DNA from: Polaromonas sp. CF318
GTDB lineage: Bacteria; Pseudomonadota; Gammaproteobacteria; Burkholderiales; Burkholderiaceae_C
Direction: 5' to 3'
Length of the DNA stretch: 61,518 nt
NCBI RefSeq assembly: GCF_000282655.1
Contig: NZ_AKIV01000149.1
Coordinates: 1-61,518 of the forward strand
Part shown: in pieces, positions 1-7,866 of the stretch
Position numbering within the stretch: the first letter of the stretch is position 1
Layout: the number at the start of each line of letters is the position of its first letter
Made by a program: the position numbers and the translations under genes
The notes under the pieces: model-generated
What the model was told of the DNA's origin: nothing
The model's input: only the letters and a program-made list of their open reading frames with translations
Databases searched by the model: none

Positions 1-1
1 T

Positions 2-559
2 TGCAGGCCCCGCCACAAGCTCGCCGGCGCGGGCGCGCCGGTGTTTGTGGCTGGCGAGGAAGCCGGCGGCAATATCGCCGCGGCCGTGGCGTTGATGGCG
101 CGCGACCTGCAGGAGCCGGCCCTGGCCGGGCAGATATTGCTCTCGCCCATGCTGGACCCTTGCCTGGCCACGGCTTCGCTGCGCGACGCCGAAGCCGGCC
201 CGGTGGGCTGCACCTGGGCCGACGGCTGGCACAACTACCTGCCGCGCCTGGAAGACGCGAGCCACCCTTACGCCGCGCCGGGCTCGGCCTTTCGTCTGGC
301 CGGCCTGCCGCCCACCCTGCTGATCACGGCCCAGGACGACCCGCTGCGCGACGAGACGCTGGCCTATGCCGCGCGCCTGCGCGCCGCCGGCCTGGTCGCG
401 CTCGACACGGTGTTGCCGGTTCCCACCGGCTGGCCCTGCAGCTACCTGGAGCCGGCGGACCCCCAAAACGCCTGGGGGCCGCTGCTGCGTGAGCGCTTTG
501 GCCGTTTCTTTGCCACCGCGCTGGATGCGCGGACCGCCGCGCACGGCGCCGTGGCCTGA
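2..559 (+). CDS. Alpha/beta hydrolase-fold protein (HSL-like), 5'-truncated, probable pseudoenzyme
   Basis: The reading frame is open from base 2, so the gene starts upstream of the window; 185 codons are visible. The fragment matches the C-terminal half of the hormone-sensitive-lipase/acetyl esterase group: a nucleophile-elbow segment VFVAGEEAGGN, then the LLSPMLD strand and the acid loop ITAQDDPLRDE. In active members the elbow reads GDSAGG. Here the serine position is Glu (GEEAGG, bases 53-70). The C-terminal histidine region normally seen as HGF is also not recognisable, since the corresponding stretch reads PTGWPCSYLEP. The acid-loop Asp is kept. The fold is therefore clear but two of three catalytic residues seem lost, which suggests a non-catalytic role or a decaying gene. 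It lies upstream of the RND efflux operon in the same direction. Confidence 0.75.
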   Translation, partial: CRPRHKLAGAGAPVFVAGEEAGGNIAAAVALMARDLQEPALAGQILLSPMLDPCLATASLRDAEAGPVGCTWADGWHNYLPRLEDASHPYAAPGSAFRLAGLPPTLLITAQDDPLRDETLAYAARLRAAGLVALDTVLPVPTGWPCSYLEPADPQNAWGPLLRERFGRFFATALDARTAAHGAVA

Positions 560-609
560 GTTTTATCGATTGTTTTATTGCTTCAATTTTTTCTTTGAGG
601 GAGTTCACC

Positions 610-723
610 ATGCCACTGATTCATCCGGATACCGATCAACGCCGCGCGCAAGGCCGCGGCGGCTTGATGTCCCTGCCCGGGCAGCGTGTCGGGCGCCGCG
701 CGCTTGACCTCAACTTAAGTTGA
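610..723 (+). CDS. Possible 37-codon small ORF ending inside the SoxR-type operator
   Basis: An ATG follows a strong purine-rich ribosome site (GAGGGAG, about 7 nt upstream) and opens a 37-codon frame rich in Arg, Gly and Leu. Its TGA stop (721-723) lies within the palindromic operator of the next promoter. I recognise no family. It could be a short peptide gene, a leader, or the relic of a longer gene. Translation is not supported by anything beyond the ribosome site. Confidence 0.3.
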   Translation: MPLIHPDTDQRRAQGRGGLMSLPGQRVGRRALDLNLS

Positions 724-734
724 GGTTTTAGAGT
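704..734 (+). promoter_or_regulatory. SoxR-type (MerR family) promoter of the RND efflux operon
   Basis: A -35 hexamer TTGACC (704-709) and a -10-like TAGAGT (729-734) are separated by 19 bp. The spacer holds the perfect palindrome CCTCAACTTAAGTTGAGG (708-725), which extends to 20 bp at 707-726. Enterobacterial and pseudomonad SoxR operators have the form CCTCAAG-N4-CTTGAGG in an overlong 19-bp spacer, so both the sequence and the unusual spacing match. The adaptor gene starts 94 bp downstream. No soxR gene is in the window, so the regulator is inferred. Confidence 0.85.
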
Positions 735-827
735 CGCCGGTTTGCCGCTTTGCCCAACCCGCTCATCACCCCTCCATTTATCCGTTTATCCGTTTTCTTC
801 ATCCATCCCATCTTCGAGAGAATTGAC

Positions 828-2057
828 ATGCCATCCATACAACTGCATACCCCCAAGCGCCGCCTGCTGGCCGTGGCCCTCGCCGTGCTGGCCGTGACCG
901 GCATCTCCGCCGCCGTGTTCGGCGTCTCCGGCACCCGCGCCCAGTCCGGTCCCGCCGCGCCGCAAGCCACCCCCGTCTCGGTTGCCACCGTGGTGCAGAG
1001 CGACGTGTCCGCCTGGGACGAGTTCTCGGGCCGGCTGGAGGCGGTCGAGCGCGTGGACGTCCGTTCGCGCGTGGCCGGCACCATACAGTCCGTGCACTTT
1101 CGCGAAGGGGCGCTCGTCAAAAAGGGCGACCTGTTGCTCACCATAGACCCGGCGCCTTATGCCGCCGACGTGGAACGCGCCGATGCGCAGGTCGCCGCCG
1201 CCCAGGCCCGGGTCACCCAGGCCAAGGGCGAGCAGGAGCGTTCGCAGCGCCTGTGGAGCGAGCAAGCCATCTCCAAGCGTGAATTCGACGAGCGCACCAA
1301 CGGCAAGGGTGAGGCCGAGGCCAACTTGCGCGCCGCGCAGGCGGCCCTGCAGACGGCGCAGCTGAGCCTGGGTTACACCCAGGTGCGCGCGCCGGTCTCG
1401 GGCCGTGTCGGCAAGCTCGAAGTGACCGTGGGCAACCTGGTCGCCGCCGGCCCGGGCGCGCCGGTGCTGACCACGCTGGTGTCGGTGAGCCCGATCTACG
1501 CGAGTTTTGATGCCGACGAACAGGTCGTCACCAAGGCCCTGAAGGACGTGGGCGGCAATGGCGGCCCGGCCAGCCGCAACCTTGAGCGCATTCCCGTGCA
1601 GATGGGCACCGCCGCGAGCACCGACACGCCGTTTGAAGGCCGCTTGCAGCTGGTCGACAACCAGGTTGACGCCCGCAGCGGCACCGTGCGCGCCCGCGCC
1701 GTCTTCGACAACAAGGACGGCCAGCTCATGCCCGGCCAGTTCGCGCGCATCCGCATGGGCCAGGCCACCAAGGGTACGGCCTTGCTGATCAACGAACGTG
1801 CCGTCGGCACCGACCAGAACAAGAAGTTTGTGCTGGTGGTGGGCGCCGACAACAAGGCGGTCTACCGCGAGGTCACGCTGGGTGCGGCCGTCAACGGCCT
1901 GCGCGTGGTCAAGGGCGGCCTTGCCGCCAACGAACGCATCGTCGTCAACGGCCTGCAGCGCATCCGTCCCGGCGCGCTGGTCGCGCCGCAAACGGTGGAA
2001 ATGTCCGCCAAGGCCGAGCTCACCGAAAAAGCCGTCAAGGTCGCGGCCAAATCCTGA
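828..2057 (+). CDS. RND efflux periplasmic adaptor (membrane fusion protein)
   Basis: This 409-residue protein bridges an inner-membrane RND pump to an outer-membrane channel. It has an N-terminal hydrophobic segment (about residues 12-33). A lipoyl/barrel half-motif follows (VDVRSRVAGTIQSVHFREG, then GDLLLTIDPAPY). Next come a long Ala/Gln-rich coiled-coil hairpin and the returning half-motif (YTQVRAPVSGRVGK). C-terminal beta-barrel and membrane-proximal domains complete it. There is no lipobox cysteine. The ATG at 828 is chosen because it precedes the hydrophobic segment and follows a GAGAG ribosome site; an upstream in-frame extension would lie over the leader. It is the first gene of a three-gene operon downstream of the SoxR-type promoter. 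The subfamily looks closest to MexE/AcrA-type adaptors. Confidence 0.92.
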   Translation: MPSIQLHTPKRRLLAVALAVLAVTGISAAVFGVSGTRAQSGPAAPQATPVSVATVVQSDVSAWDEFSGRLEAVERVDVRSRVAGTIQSVHFREGALVKKGDLLLTIDPAPYAADVERADAQVAAAQARVTQAKGEQERSQRLWSEQAISKREFDERTNGKGEAEANLRAAQAALQTAQLSLGYTQVRAPVSGRVGKLEVTVGNLVAAGPGAPVLTTLVSVSPIYASFDADEQVVTKALKDVGGNGGPASRNLERIPVQMGTAASTDTPFEGRLQLVDNQVDARSGTVRARAVFDNKDGQLMPGQFARIRMGQATKGTALLINERAVGTDQNKKFVLVVGADNKAVYREVTLGAAVNGLRVVKGGLAANERIVVNGLQRIRPGALVAPQTVEMSAKAELTEKAVKVAAKS

Positions 2058-2090
2058 GCCGGCTTTGACACCTGAACAAGAAGAATCGCC

Positions 2091-5000
2091 ATGAATTTAT
2101 CCAAGTTTTTTATTGACCGGCCCATCTTTGCCGGCGTGCTGTCGCTGCTGATGTTCATCGCCGGACTGATCGCGCTGCGCTCGCTGCCGATCGCCGAATA
2201 TCCCGATGTGGTGCCGCCCACCGTGGTGGTGCGCGCCAACTATCCCGGCGCCAACCCCAAGGTGATCGCCGAGACCGTGGCCACGCCGCTGGAGGAATCC
2301 ATCAACGGCGTGGACGGCATGCTCTACATGAGCAGCCAGGCCACCACTGACGGCCTCATGACGCTCAACGTCACCTTCAAGCTGGGCACCGACCCGGACA
2401 AGGCGCAGCAGCTCGTGCAGAACCGCGTCTCGCAGGCCGAACCGCGCCTGCCCGAGGAAGTGCGCCGCCTGGGCATCACCACCATCAAGAGTTCGCCCGA
2501 CCTCACCATGGTGGTGCACCTGCTTTCGCCCAACGACCGCTATGACATGACCTACCTGCGCAACTACGCGGTGCTCAACGTCAAGGACCGCCTGGCGCGC
2601 ATCAACGGCGTCGGCCAGGTGCAGCTCTTCGGCTCGGGCGACTATTCGATGCGCGTCTGGCTGGACCCGCAAAAGGTGGCAGAGCGCGGGTTGTCCGCCG
2701 GCGATGTGGTGCGCGCCATCCGCGAGCAGAACATCCAGGCCGCCGCCGGCGTGGTGGGCGCTTCGCCCGGCCTGCCCGGCGTGGACATGCAACTGTCCAT
2801 CAATGCCCAGGGCCGCCTGCAAAGCGAGGAAGAGTTCGGCGACATCATCGTCAAGACCGACAAGGGCGGCGCCGTGACGCGCCTGCGCGACATCTCGCGC
2901 CTTGAACTGGGCGCCTCCGACTACGCCCTGCGCTCGCTGCTGGACAACAAGCAGGCGGTTGCTGTGCCGGTGTTCGCCGCGCCGGGCTCCAACGCCATCC
3001 AGATTTCAGACGACGTGCAGGCCGTGATGAAAGAACTCAAGAAGAACATGCCCGAAGGCGTGGACTACGAGATCGTCTACGACACCACGCAGTTCGTGCG
3101 CTCCTCCATCGAAGCCGTGGTGCACACCCTGCTCGAGGCCGTGGCCCTGGTGGTGCTGGTCGTGATCATCTTCCTGCAAACCTGGCGCGCTTCCATCATC
3201 CCGCTGCTGGCCGTGCCCATTTCCGTCATCGGCACCTTCGCGGTGATGCACCTCTTCGGTTTTTCGATCAATGCGCTCAGCCTGTTCGGGCTGGTGCTGG
3301 CCATCGGCATCGTGGTGGACGACGCCATCGTGGTGGTGGAAAACGTGGAGCGCAACATCGAGGCGGGGCTGAGCCCGCGCGACGCCACCTACCGCGCCAT
3401 GCGCGAGGTGTCCGGGCCCATCATCGCCATCGCCCTGGTGCTGATCGCCGTGTTCGTGCCGCTGGCCTTCATCACCGGCCTGTCGGGCCAGTTCTACAAG
3501 CAGTTCGCGCTGACGATTGCGATCTCGACCGTGATCTCGGCCGTCAACTCGCTGACGCTGTCGCCCGCCCTGGCCGCCATGCTGCTCAAGGGCCACGACG
3601 CGCCCAAGGACGCGCTGACCCGCGGCATGGACAAGGTCTTCGGCCGTTTCTTCGGAGCCTTCAACAAGGCCTTCAGCCGCGGCTCCGAGAACTACAGCCG
3701 CGGCGTCAAGGGTGCGATCTCGCGCAAGGCCGTGATGCTGGGCATCTATCTGGTGCTGGTGCTGGCCACCACGGGCCTGTTCAAGGCCGTGCCCAGCGGT
3801 TTTGTGCCCGGCCAGGACAAGCAGTACCTGATCGGCTTCGCGCAGCTGCCCGACGGCGCCACGCTGGACCGCACCGAAGACGTGATACGGCGCATCAGTG
3901 ACATCGCCATGAAACAACCCGGCGTGGAACACGCGATTGCCTTCCCAGGCCTGTCGATCAACGGTTTTACCAACAGCTCCAACTCGGGCATCGTGTTTCT
4001 GTCCCTGAAACCCTTTGACCAGCGCAGGAGTGCGGACCTGAGCGCGGGCGCCATCGCCGGCCAGCTCAACGGCAAGTTCAGCGGCATCCAGGAAGCCTTT
4101 ATCGCGATGTTCCCGCCGCCGCCCGTGCAGGGCCTGGGCACCACCGGCGGCTTCAAGCTGCAGCTGGAAGACCGCGGCTCGCTCGGTTATGCCGCGCTGG
4201 ACAAAGCCACCAAGGACTTCATGGCCAAGGCCTACCAGACGCCTGAACTGGCCGGCCTGTTCTCGAGCTTCCAGGTCAACGTGCCGCAGCTCTACGCCGA
4301 CATCGACCGCACCAAGGCGCGCCAGCTCGGTGTGCCGGTGACCGACGTCTTCGACACCATGCAGATCTACCTGGGCAGCCTCTACGCCAACGACTTCAAC
4401 AAGTTCGGCCGCACGTATTCCGTGCGGGTCCAGGCCGACGCGCCTTACCGCGCCCGCGCCGAGGACATAGGCCTGCTCAAGGTGCGCTCGGCCACCGGCG
4501 AGATGGTGCCGCTGTCGGCGCTGATGAAGGTCACGCCCAGCTTCGGCCCGGAGCGCGCCATGCGCTACAACGGCTTCCTGTCGGCCGACATCAACGGCGG
4601 CGCTGCGCCCGGCTATTCCTCGGGCCAGGCGCAGGACGCGGTCGCCCGCATCGCGGCCGAAACCCTGCCGCCCGGCATCAGCTACGAGTGGACCGACCTG
4701 ACCTACCAGGAAATCATCGCCGGCAACTCGGCTATGTGGGTGTTCCCGCTGGCGCTGCTGCTGGTCTTCCTGGTGCTGGCCGCGCAGTACGAAAGCCTGA
4801 CCCTGCCGATCGCCATCGTGCTGATCGTCCCCATGGGCCTCCTGGCCGCCATGCTGGGCGTGAAGCTGACCGGCGGCGACAACAACATCTTCACGCAGAT
4901 CGGCTTGATCGTGCTGGTGGGGCTGTCGGCCAAGAACGCCATCCTGATCGTGGAGTTCGCGCGCGAGCTGGAGTTTGCCGGCCGCACGCCGCTGCAAGCC

Positions 5001-5324
5001 GCGATTGAAGCCAGCCGCCTGCGCCTGCGTCCCATCCTGATGACCTCGCTGGCCTTCATCATGGGCGTGCTGCCCCTGGTGCTGTCGACCGGCGCCGGCG
5101 CCGAAATGCGCCATGCCATGGGTGTGGCGGTGTTCTCGGGAATGATTGGCGTCACGGCTTTCGGCTTGTTCCTCACGCCGGTGTTCTACGTCACCTTGCG
5201 CGCGCTGACGGGCAACCGCCCACTCAAGTTGCACGGCGAAGTGCCGCACCTCGAAGCCTTCGCGGGCAGCGGCGGTGCAGGCGCGCACGCCCAGCCGGCC
5301 GCGCCCGTCAAGCTACACGAATAA
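2091..5324 (+). CDS. RND multidrug efflux pump, inner-membrane permease (HAE1, MexF-like)
   Basis: At 1077 residues this is a full-length HAE1 pump, a proton-driven exporter working as a trimer in the inner membrane. It opens with the typical FFIDRPIFAGVLSLLMFIAG TM1 and the porter-domain sequence YPDVVPPTVVVRANYPGA. TM4 carries the adjacent aspartates of the proton relay (GIVVDDAIVVVEN, D410 and D411). The C-terminal half repeats the architecture, with NAILIVEFAREL in TM10. The opening porter segment resembles MexF-type pumps more than AcrB. The gene follows the adaptor after 33 bp and precedes the channel gene by 29 bp. Substrates cannot be read from sequence, but redox-cycling compounds would fit the SoxR-type promoter. 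Confidence 0.95.
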   Translation: MNLSKFFIDRPIFAGVLSLLMFIAGLIALRSLPIAEYPDVVPPTVVVRANYPGANPKVIAETVATPLEESINGVDGMLYMSSQATTDGLMTLNVTFKLGTDPDKAQQLVQNRVSQAEPRLPEEVRRLGITTIKSSPDLTMVVHLLSPNDRYDMTYLRNYAVLNVKDRLARINGVGQVQLFGSGDYSMRVWLDPQKVAERGLSAGDVVRAIREQNIQAAAGVVGASPGLPGVDMQLSINAQGRLQSEEEFGDIIVKTDKGGAVTRLRDISRLELGASDYALRSLLDNKQAVAVPVFAAPGSNAIQISDDVQAVMKELKKNMPEGVDYEIVYDTTQFVRSSIEAVVHTLLEAVALVVLVVIIFLQTWRASIIPLLAVPISVIGTFAVMHLFGFSINALSLFGLVLAIGIVVDDAIVVVENVERNIEAGLSPRDATYRAMREVSGPIIAIALVLIAVFVPLAFITGLSGQFYKQFALTIAISTVISAVNSLTLSPALAAMLLKGHDAPKDALTRGMDKVFGRFFGAFNKAFSRGSENYSRGVKGAISRKAVMLGIYLVLVLATTGLFKAVPSGFVPGQDKQYLIGFAQLPDGATLDRTEDVIRRISDIAMKQPGVEHAIAFPGLSINGFTNSSNSGIVFLSLKPFDQRRSADLSAGAIAGQLNGKFSGIQEAFIAMFPPPPVQGLGTTGGFKLQLEDRGSLGYAALDKATKDFMAKAYQTPELAGLFSSFQVNVPQLYADIDRTKARQLGVPVTDVFDTMQIYLGSLYANDFNKFGRTYSVRVQADAPYRARAEDIGLLKVRSATGEMVPLSALMKVTPSFGPERAMRYNGFLSADINGGAAPGYSSGQAQDAVARIAAETLPPGISYEWTDLTYQEIIAGNSAMWVFPLALLLVFLVLAAQYESLTLPIAIVLIVPMGLLAAMLGVKLTGGDNNIFTQIGLIVLVGLSAKNAILIVEFARELEFAGRTPLQAAIEASRLRLRPILMTSLAFIMGVLPLVLSTGAGAEMRHAMGVAVFSGMIGVTAFGLFLTPVFYVTLRALTGNRPLKLHGEVPHLEAFAGSGGAGAHAQPAAPVKLHE

Positions 5325-5353
5325 CAACAAGCATCAAGTTACAGGAGTTCATC

Positions 5354-6760
5354 ATGAACCACGCATCCACAAAGCTGCGCAGCGCACTGCTGCCCCTGCT
5401 GGCCGCCCTGGTGCTGGCCGGCTGCGCCACCAGCGCCTCGGTAGACCCGGCCAGCATTCCCGCCGCGCCCGCGGCCTACAAGGAAAACGCCGGTGCGGCG
5501 GCTGTTGCCACGGCTACTGCCCCGCAATCACAAGGCGCCTGGTGGAAGGTGTTTGCCGACCCGGTGCTGGACCGGCTGGTCGAGCAGGCCGGCCAGAACA
5601 ACAACAGCGTCAAGGTGGCCGCGGGCCGCCTGGCCCAGGCGCGCGCGATCTTGCGCAACACCGACGCCGACCGCCTGCCGCAAGTGGGCTTGAGCGGCGG
5701 CGCGGTGCGCCAGAGCAACATCACCACCAACCGCGTCGCGCAGACCACGGTCACGGCCGCCGCCAATTTTTCCTATGAGGTCGACCTGATCGGCAAGCTC
5801 TCGCTGAACTCGGACGCCGCATCGCTGGACGCCCAGTCGCGCGAAGCCCTGCTGCGCAGCACCCAGCTGCTGGTGCAGGCCGACGTGGCGCAGGCCTACC
5901 TGAACCTGCGCGCGCTGGACACCGAACGCACGCTGGTGCGCGATACGCTGCAGGCCTACCGCAACACCTTGCGCCTGACGGAAGTGCGTTTCCGCGAGGG
6001 CGACGTGGCCGAGCTCGACGTGGCCCGTGTGCGTACCGAAGTCGCTTCGACCGAATCCGAGGCGCTGGCCTTGGACCGCCGCCGCGCCGAAATCGAACAT
6101 GCGCTGGCCGTGCTGGTCGGCGAGGTAGCCTCCAGCTTTGCCGTCGCGCCCACCGAATGGGCTACCGTGCTGCCCGTGATCCCGGCCGGCGTGCCCAGCA
6201 CGGTGCTGGAGCGCCGCCCCGACGTGTCCGCCGCGCAAAGCAGCATGCAGGCCGCGCAGGCCCGCGTGGGCGTGGCCAAGGCCGCCTGGTTCCCGACCTT
6301 CTCGCTGACGGCCAACGGCGGTTATGCCGCGCCCGAAATCAAGGACCTGTTCAAGGTCTCCAGCCAGGCCTGGGGTGTGGGCGCGCTGCTGTCGCTGCCG
6401 CTTTTTGACGGCGGCCGCCGCCAGGCCGGCGTGCAGAACGCAAATGCCGAGCTCGACATCGCGCTGGCCAACTACCGCGAGCAGATCCTCGTTGCCTTCA
6501 AGGATGTGGAGGACCAGCTCTCGGCCCTGCGCCTGCTGGCCGAGCAGTCGGAAGCCCAGTCGCGTTCGGTGGCCTCGGCCACGCGCGCCACGGTGCTGTC
6601 GGATTCGCGCTACCGCAACGGCTTTGTCAGCCAGCTCGAGCTGCTGGACGCCCAGCGCAGCGAGCTGCGCAACCGCCGTCAGGCGCTGCAGGTCAAGACC
6701 GCGCAGTACCTGGCGACGGTGGGTTTGATCCGTGCGCTGGGTGGCGGCTGGAATGTCTGA
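5354..6760 (+). CDS. Outer-membrane efflux channel lipoprotein (OprM/NodT family)
   Basis: This 468-residue OMF-family channel completes the tripartite efflux system. It begins with a lipoprotein signal ending in LAGC (Cys24), then two outer membrane efflux repeats with long Ala/Gln-rich helices. Family landmarks include the ATVLPVIPAGVPSTVLERRPDV segment split by the inter-repeat region, the WFPTFSLTANGGY strand, and LPLFDGGRRQAG. A GGAG ribosome site lies just before the ATG. It is the third gene of the operon, and the tandem 106-bp repeats start six bases after its stop. The family is certain; the substrate is not known. Confidence 0.94.
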   Translation: MNHASTKLRSALLPLLAALVLAGCATSASVDPASIPAAPAAYKENAGAAAVATATAPQSQGAWWKVFADPVLDRLVEQAGQNNNSVKVAAGRLAQARAILRNTDADRLPQVGLSGGAVRQSNITTNRVAQTTVTAAANFSYEVDLIGKLSLNSDAASLDAQSREALLRSTQLLVQADVAQAYLNLRALDTERTLVRDTLQAYRNTLRLTEVRFREGDVAELDVARVRTEVASTESEALALDRRRAEIEHALAVLVGEVASSFAVAPTEWATVLPVIPAGVPSTVLERRPDVSAAQSSMQAAQARVGVAKAAWFPTFSLTANGGYAAPEIKDLFKVSSQAWGVGALLSLPLFDGGRRQAGVQNANAELDIALANYREQILVAFKDVEDQLSALRLLAEQSEAQSRSVASATRATVLSDSRYRNGFVSQLELLDAQRSELRNRRQALQVKTAQYLATVGLIRALGGGWNV

Positions 6761-6765
6761 CTGGC

Positions 6766-7073
6766 ACACCCCTATCGGCGCTCACTTCGTGTAGCGCCTT
6801 TTCCCCTTGCAGGGGACGGCGCCTGCGGCCTGGCAAAGCCAGTTCCGCGGCCCCCGCTTGGGAAGATGGGTACACCCCTATCGGCGCTCACTTCGTGTAG
6901 CGCCTTTTCCCCTTGCAGGGGACGGCGTCTGCGGCCTGGCAAAGCCAGTTCCGCGGCCCCCGCTTGGGAAGATGGGTACACCACTGTCGGCGTTCACTGC
7001 GTGTAGCGCCTTCTCCCCTTGCAGGGGGATGGGCGCCTTGGGGCCGGTAAAGCCGGACCCCGGCCCCCGCTTG
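6766..7073 (+). repeat. Three tandem copies of a 106-bp palindromic repeat
   Basis: Copies begin at 6766, 6872 and 6978, exactly 106 bp apart. The first two are nearly identical and the third has diverged and ends near 7073. Each carries the core TTGCAGGGGACGGCGCCTG and a small hairpin CTGGCAAAGCCAG, followed by a GC-rich run ending CGGCCCCCGCTTG. A fourth, more diverged copy lies at 40788-40862. The location immediately after an operon and the internal symmetry suggest a REP/BIME-like dispersed element. This accounts for the gene-free stretch between 6761 and 7103. Confidence 0.85.
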
Positions 7074-7103
7074 TCAAAGCGCTATGCCGGGCCGGTCTTG
7101 GGC

Positions 7104-7562
7104 TCAATTCACCTTGTGTGTTTTGCGCGGGATGAATTCCGCGTGGGGCACCGCGTTGATATTGGGCAGGTTCATGCCGAAGCCGGGTGGCAGGTTGTAG
7201 CAGCCGTCGAGGAAGACGCCGCCCACGCGCAGCGCTTGCGCCACCAGGCATTCGGCTTCGTCAGGGCGCCAGGCAAAGCCAGGGGAGAGTTTCACGAAGG
7301 AGTAGCGGCAGTGGCCTTCCGACTCGATCAGGGCGAACTCCCTGCCTTGGATCAGCAGGTAGCTGAAGGCCCAGTCCTTGCCGTTGATGAGGCTGACCTC
7401 GAGGAAATAGGCATCGCGGCCTGGGTCCACGGCCCAGCTGCGGCGGCTCAGGTCAAACCGCTCCCGGGTGGGGTGGACAAAACCCATCAGCTGCTGCGTG
7501 AGTTCCGGTGTGTAGACCGCGTCAAAAGTCTCCTGGTCGATGGGCTTGATTTCAAATGGCAT
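7104..7562 (-). CDS. Conserved hypothetical protein (152 aa)
   Basis: I do not recognise a family. The chosen ATG at 7562 gives a 152-residue soluble protein with no signal peptide or membrane segment. It has a mixed hydrophobic/charged pattern (SYLLIQGREFALIESEGHC; FVKLSPGFAWRPDEAECLV) typical of a folded cytoplasmic domain. The frame stays open upstream to 7715, but those extra residues are low in complexity and lack a clear ribosome site, so the shorter form is preferred. It is transcribed away from the methyltransferase gene at 7867. Confidence 0.6.
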   Translation of the reverse strand: MPFEIKPIDQETFDAVYTPELTQQLMGFVHPTRERFDLSRRSWAVDPGRDAYFLEVSLINGKDWAFSYLLIQGREFALIESEGHCRYSFVKLSPGFAWRPDEAECLVAQALRVGGVFLDGCYNLPPGFGMNLPNINAVPHAEFIPRKTHKVN

Positions 7563-7866
7563 GGTGTTTTTGGACAGGCCTGACAGCGGCCTGTCCTCTC
7601 CAGAAGCCGCACCATAGAGGTATTCGCGGCGCGCGTTGGCGTTGAATGTCCGTGCGTGGAACATTGGCGCTGGATTTTTGAAAATAGTGCCGTGGGCCGG
7701 CTTTGGATACGGCATGCACTGCAGTTGGTGCGACCTGAACTTTCATGAAGGTTCCACCGGAAAAGCGGCCATTTGCAGCATTGGCAGGCAGTTTTAGGGC
7801 CATTCCGCCCAAACGGGTGGCTGCATCTGTTAAAACACTTGGCTCCCTTTGCTGTGTTTGCCCCTG
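7563..7866. other. Gene-free divergent intergenic region
   Basis: About 300 bp separate the divergent genes at 7562 (minus) and 7867 (plus). The sequence is slightly AT-richer near its right end. I see no convincing palindrome, terminator or RNA gene. Promoters for both genes must lie here, but none matches consensus well enough to mark. Confidence 0.4.

Noticed and set aside
3006..5288. Long minus-strand ORF (760 codons) within the RND pump gene
   Set aside because: It is the antisense shadow of the well-supported pump gene; its product is low in complexity and rich in His/Gln/Arg, typical of GC-rich shadow frames.
6766..7073. Possible CRISPR array
   Set aside because: The 106-bp units repeat as a whole with no unique spacers, so this is a tandem repeat, not CRISPR.
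6807..7583. ORF spanning the tandem repeats and the gene at 7104
   Set aside because: It merely reads through the repeat units and the antisense of the hypothetical gene; no coding evidence.
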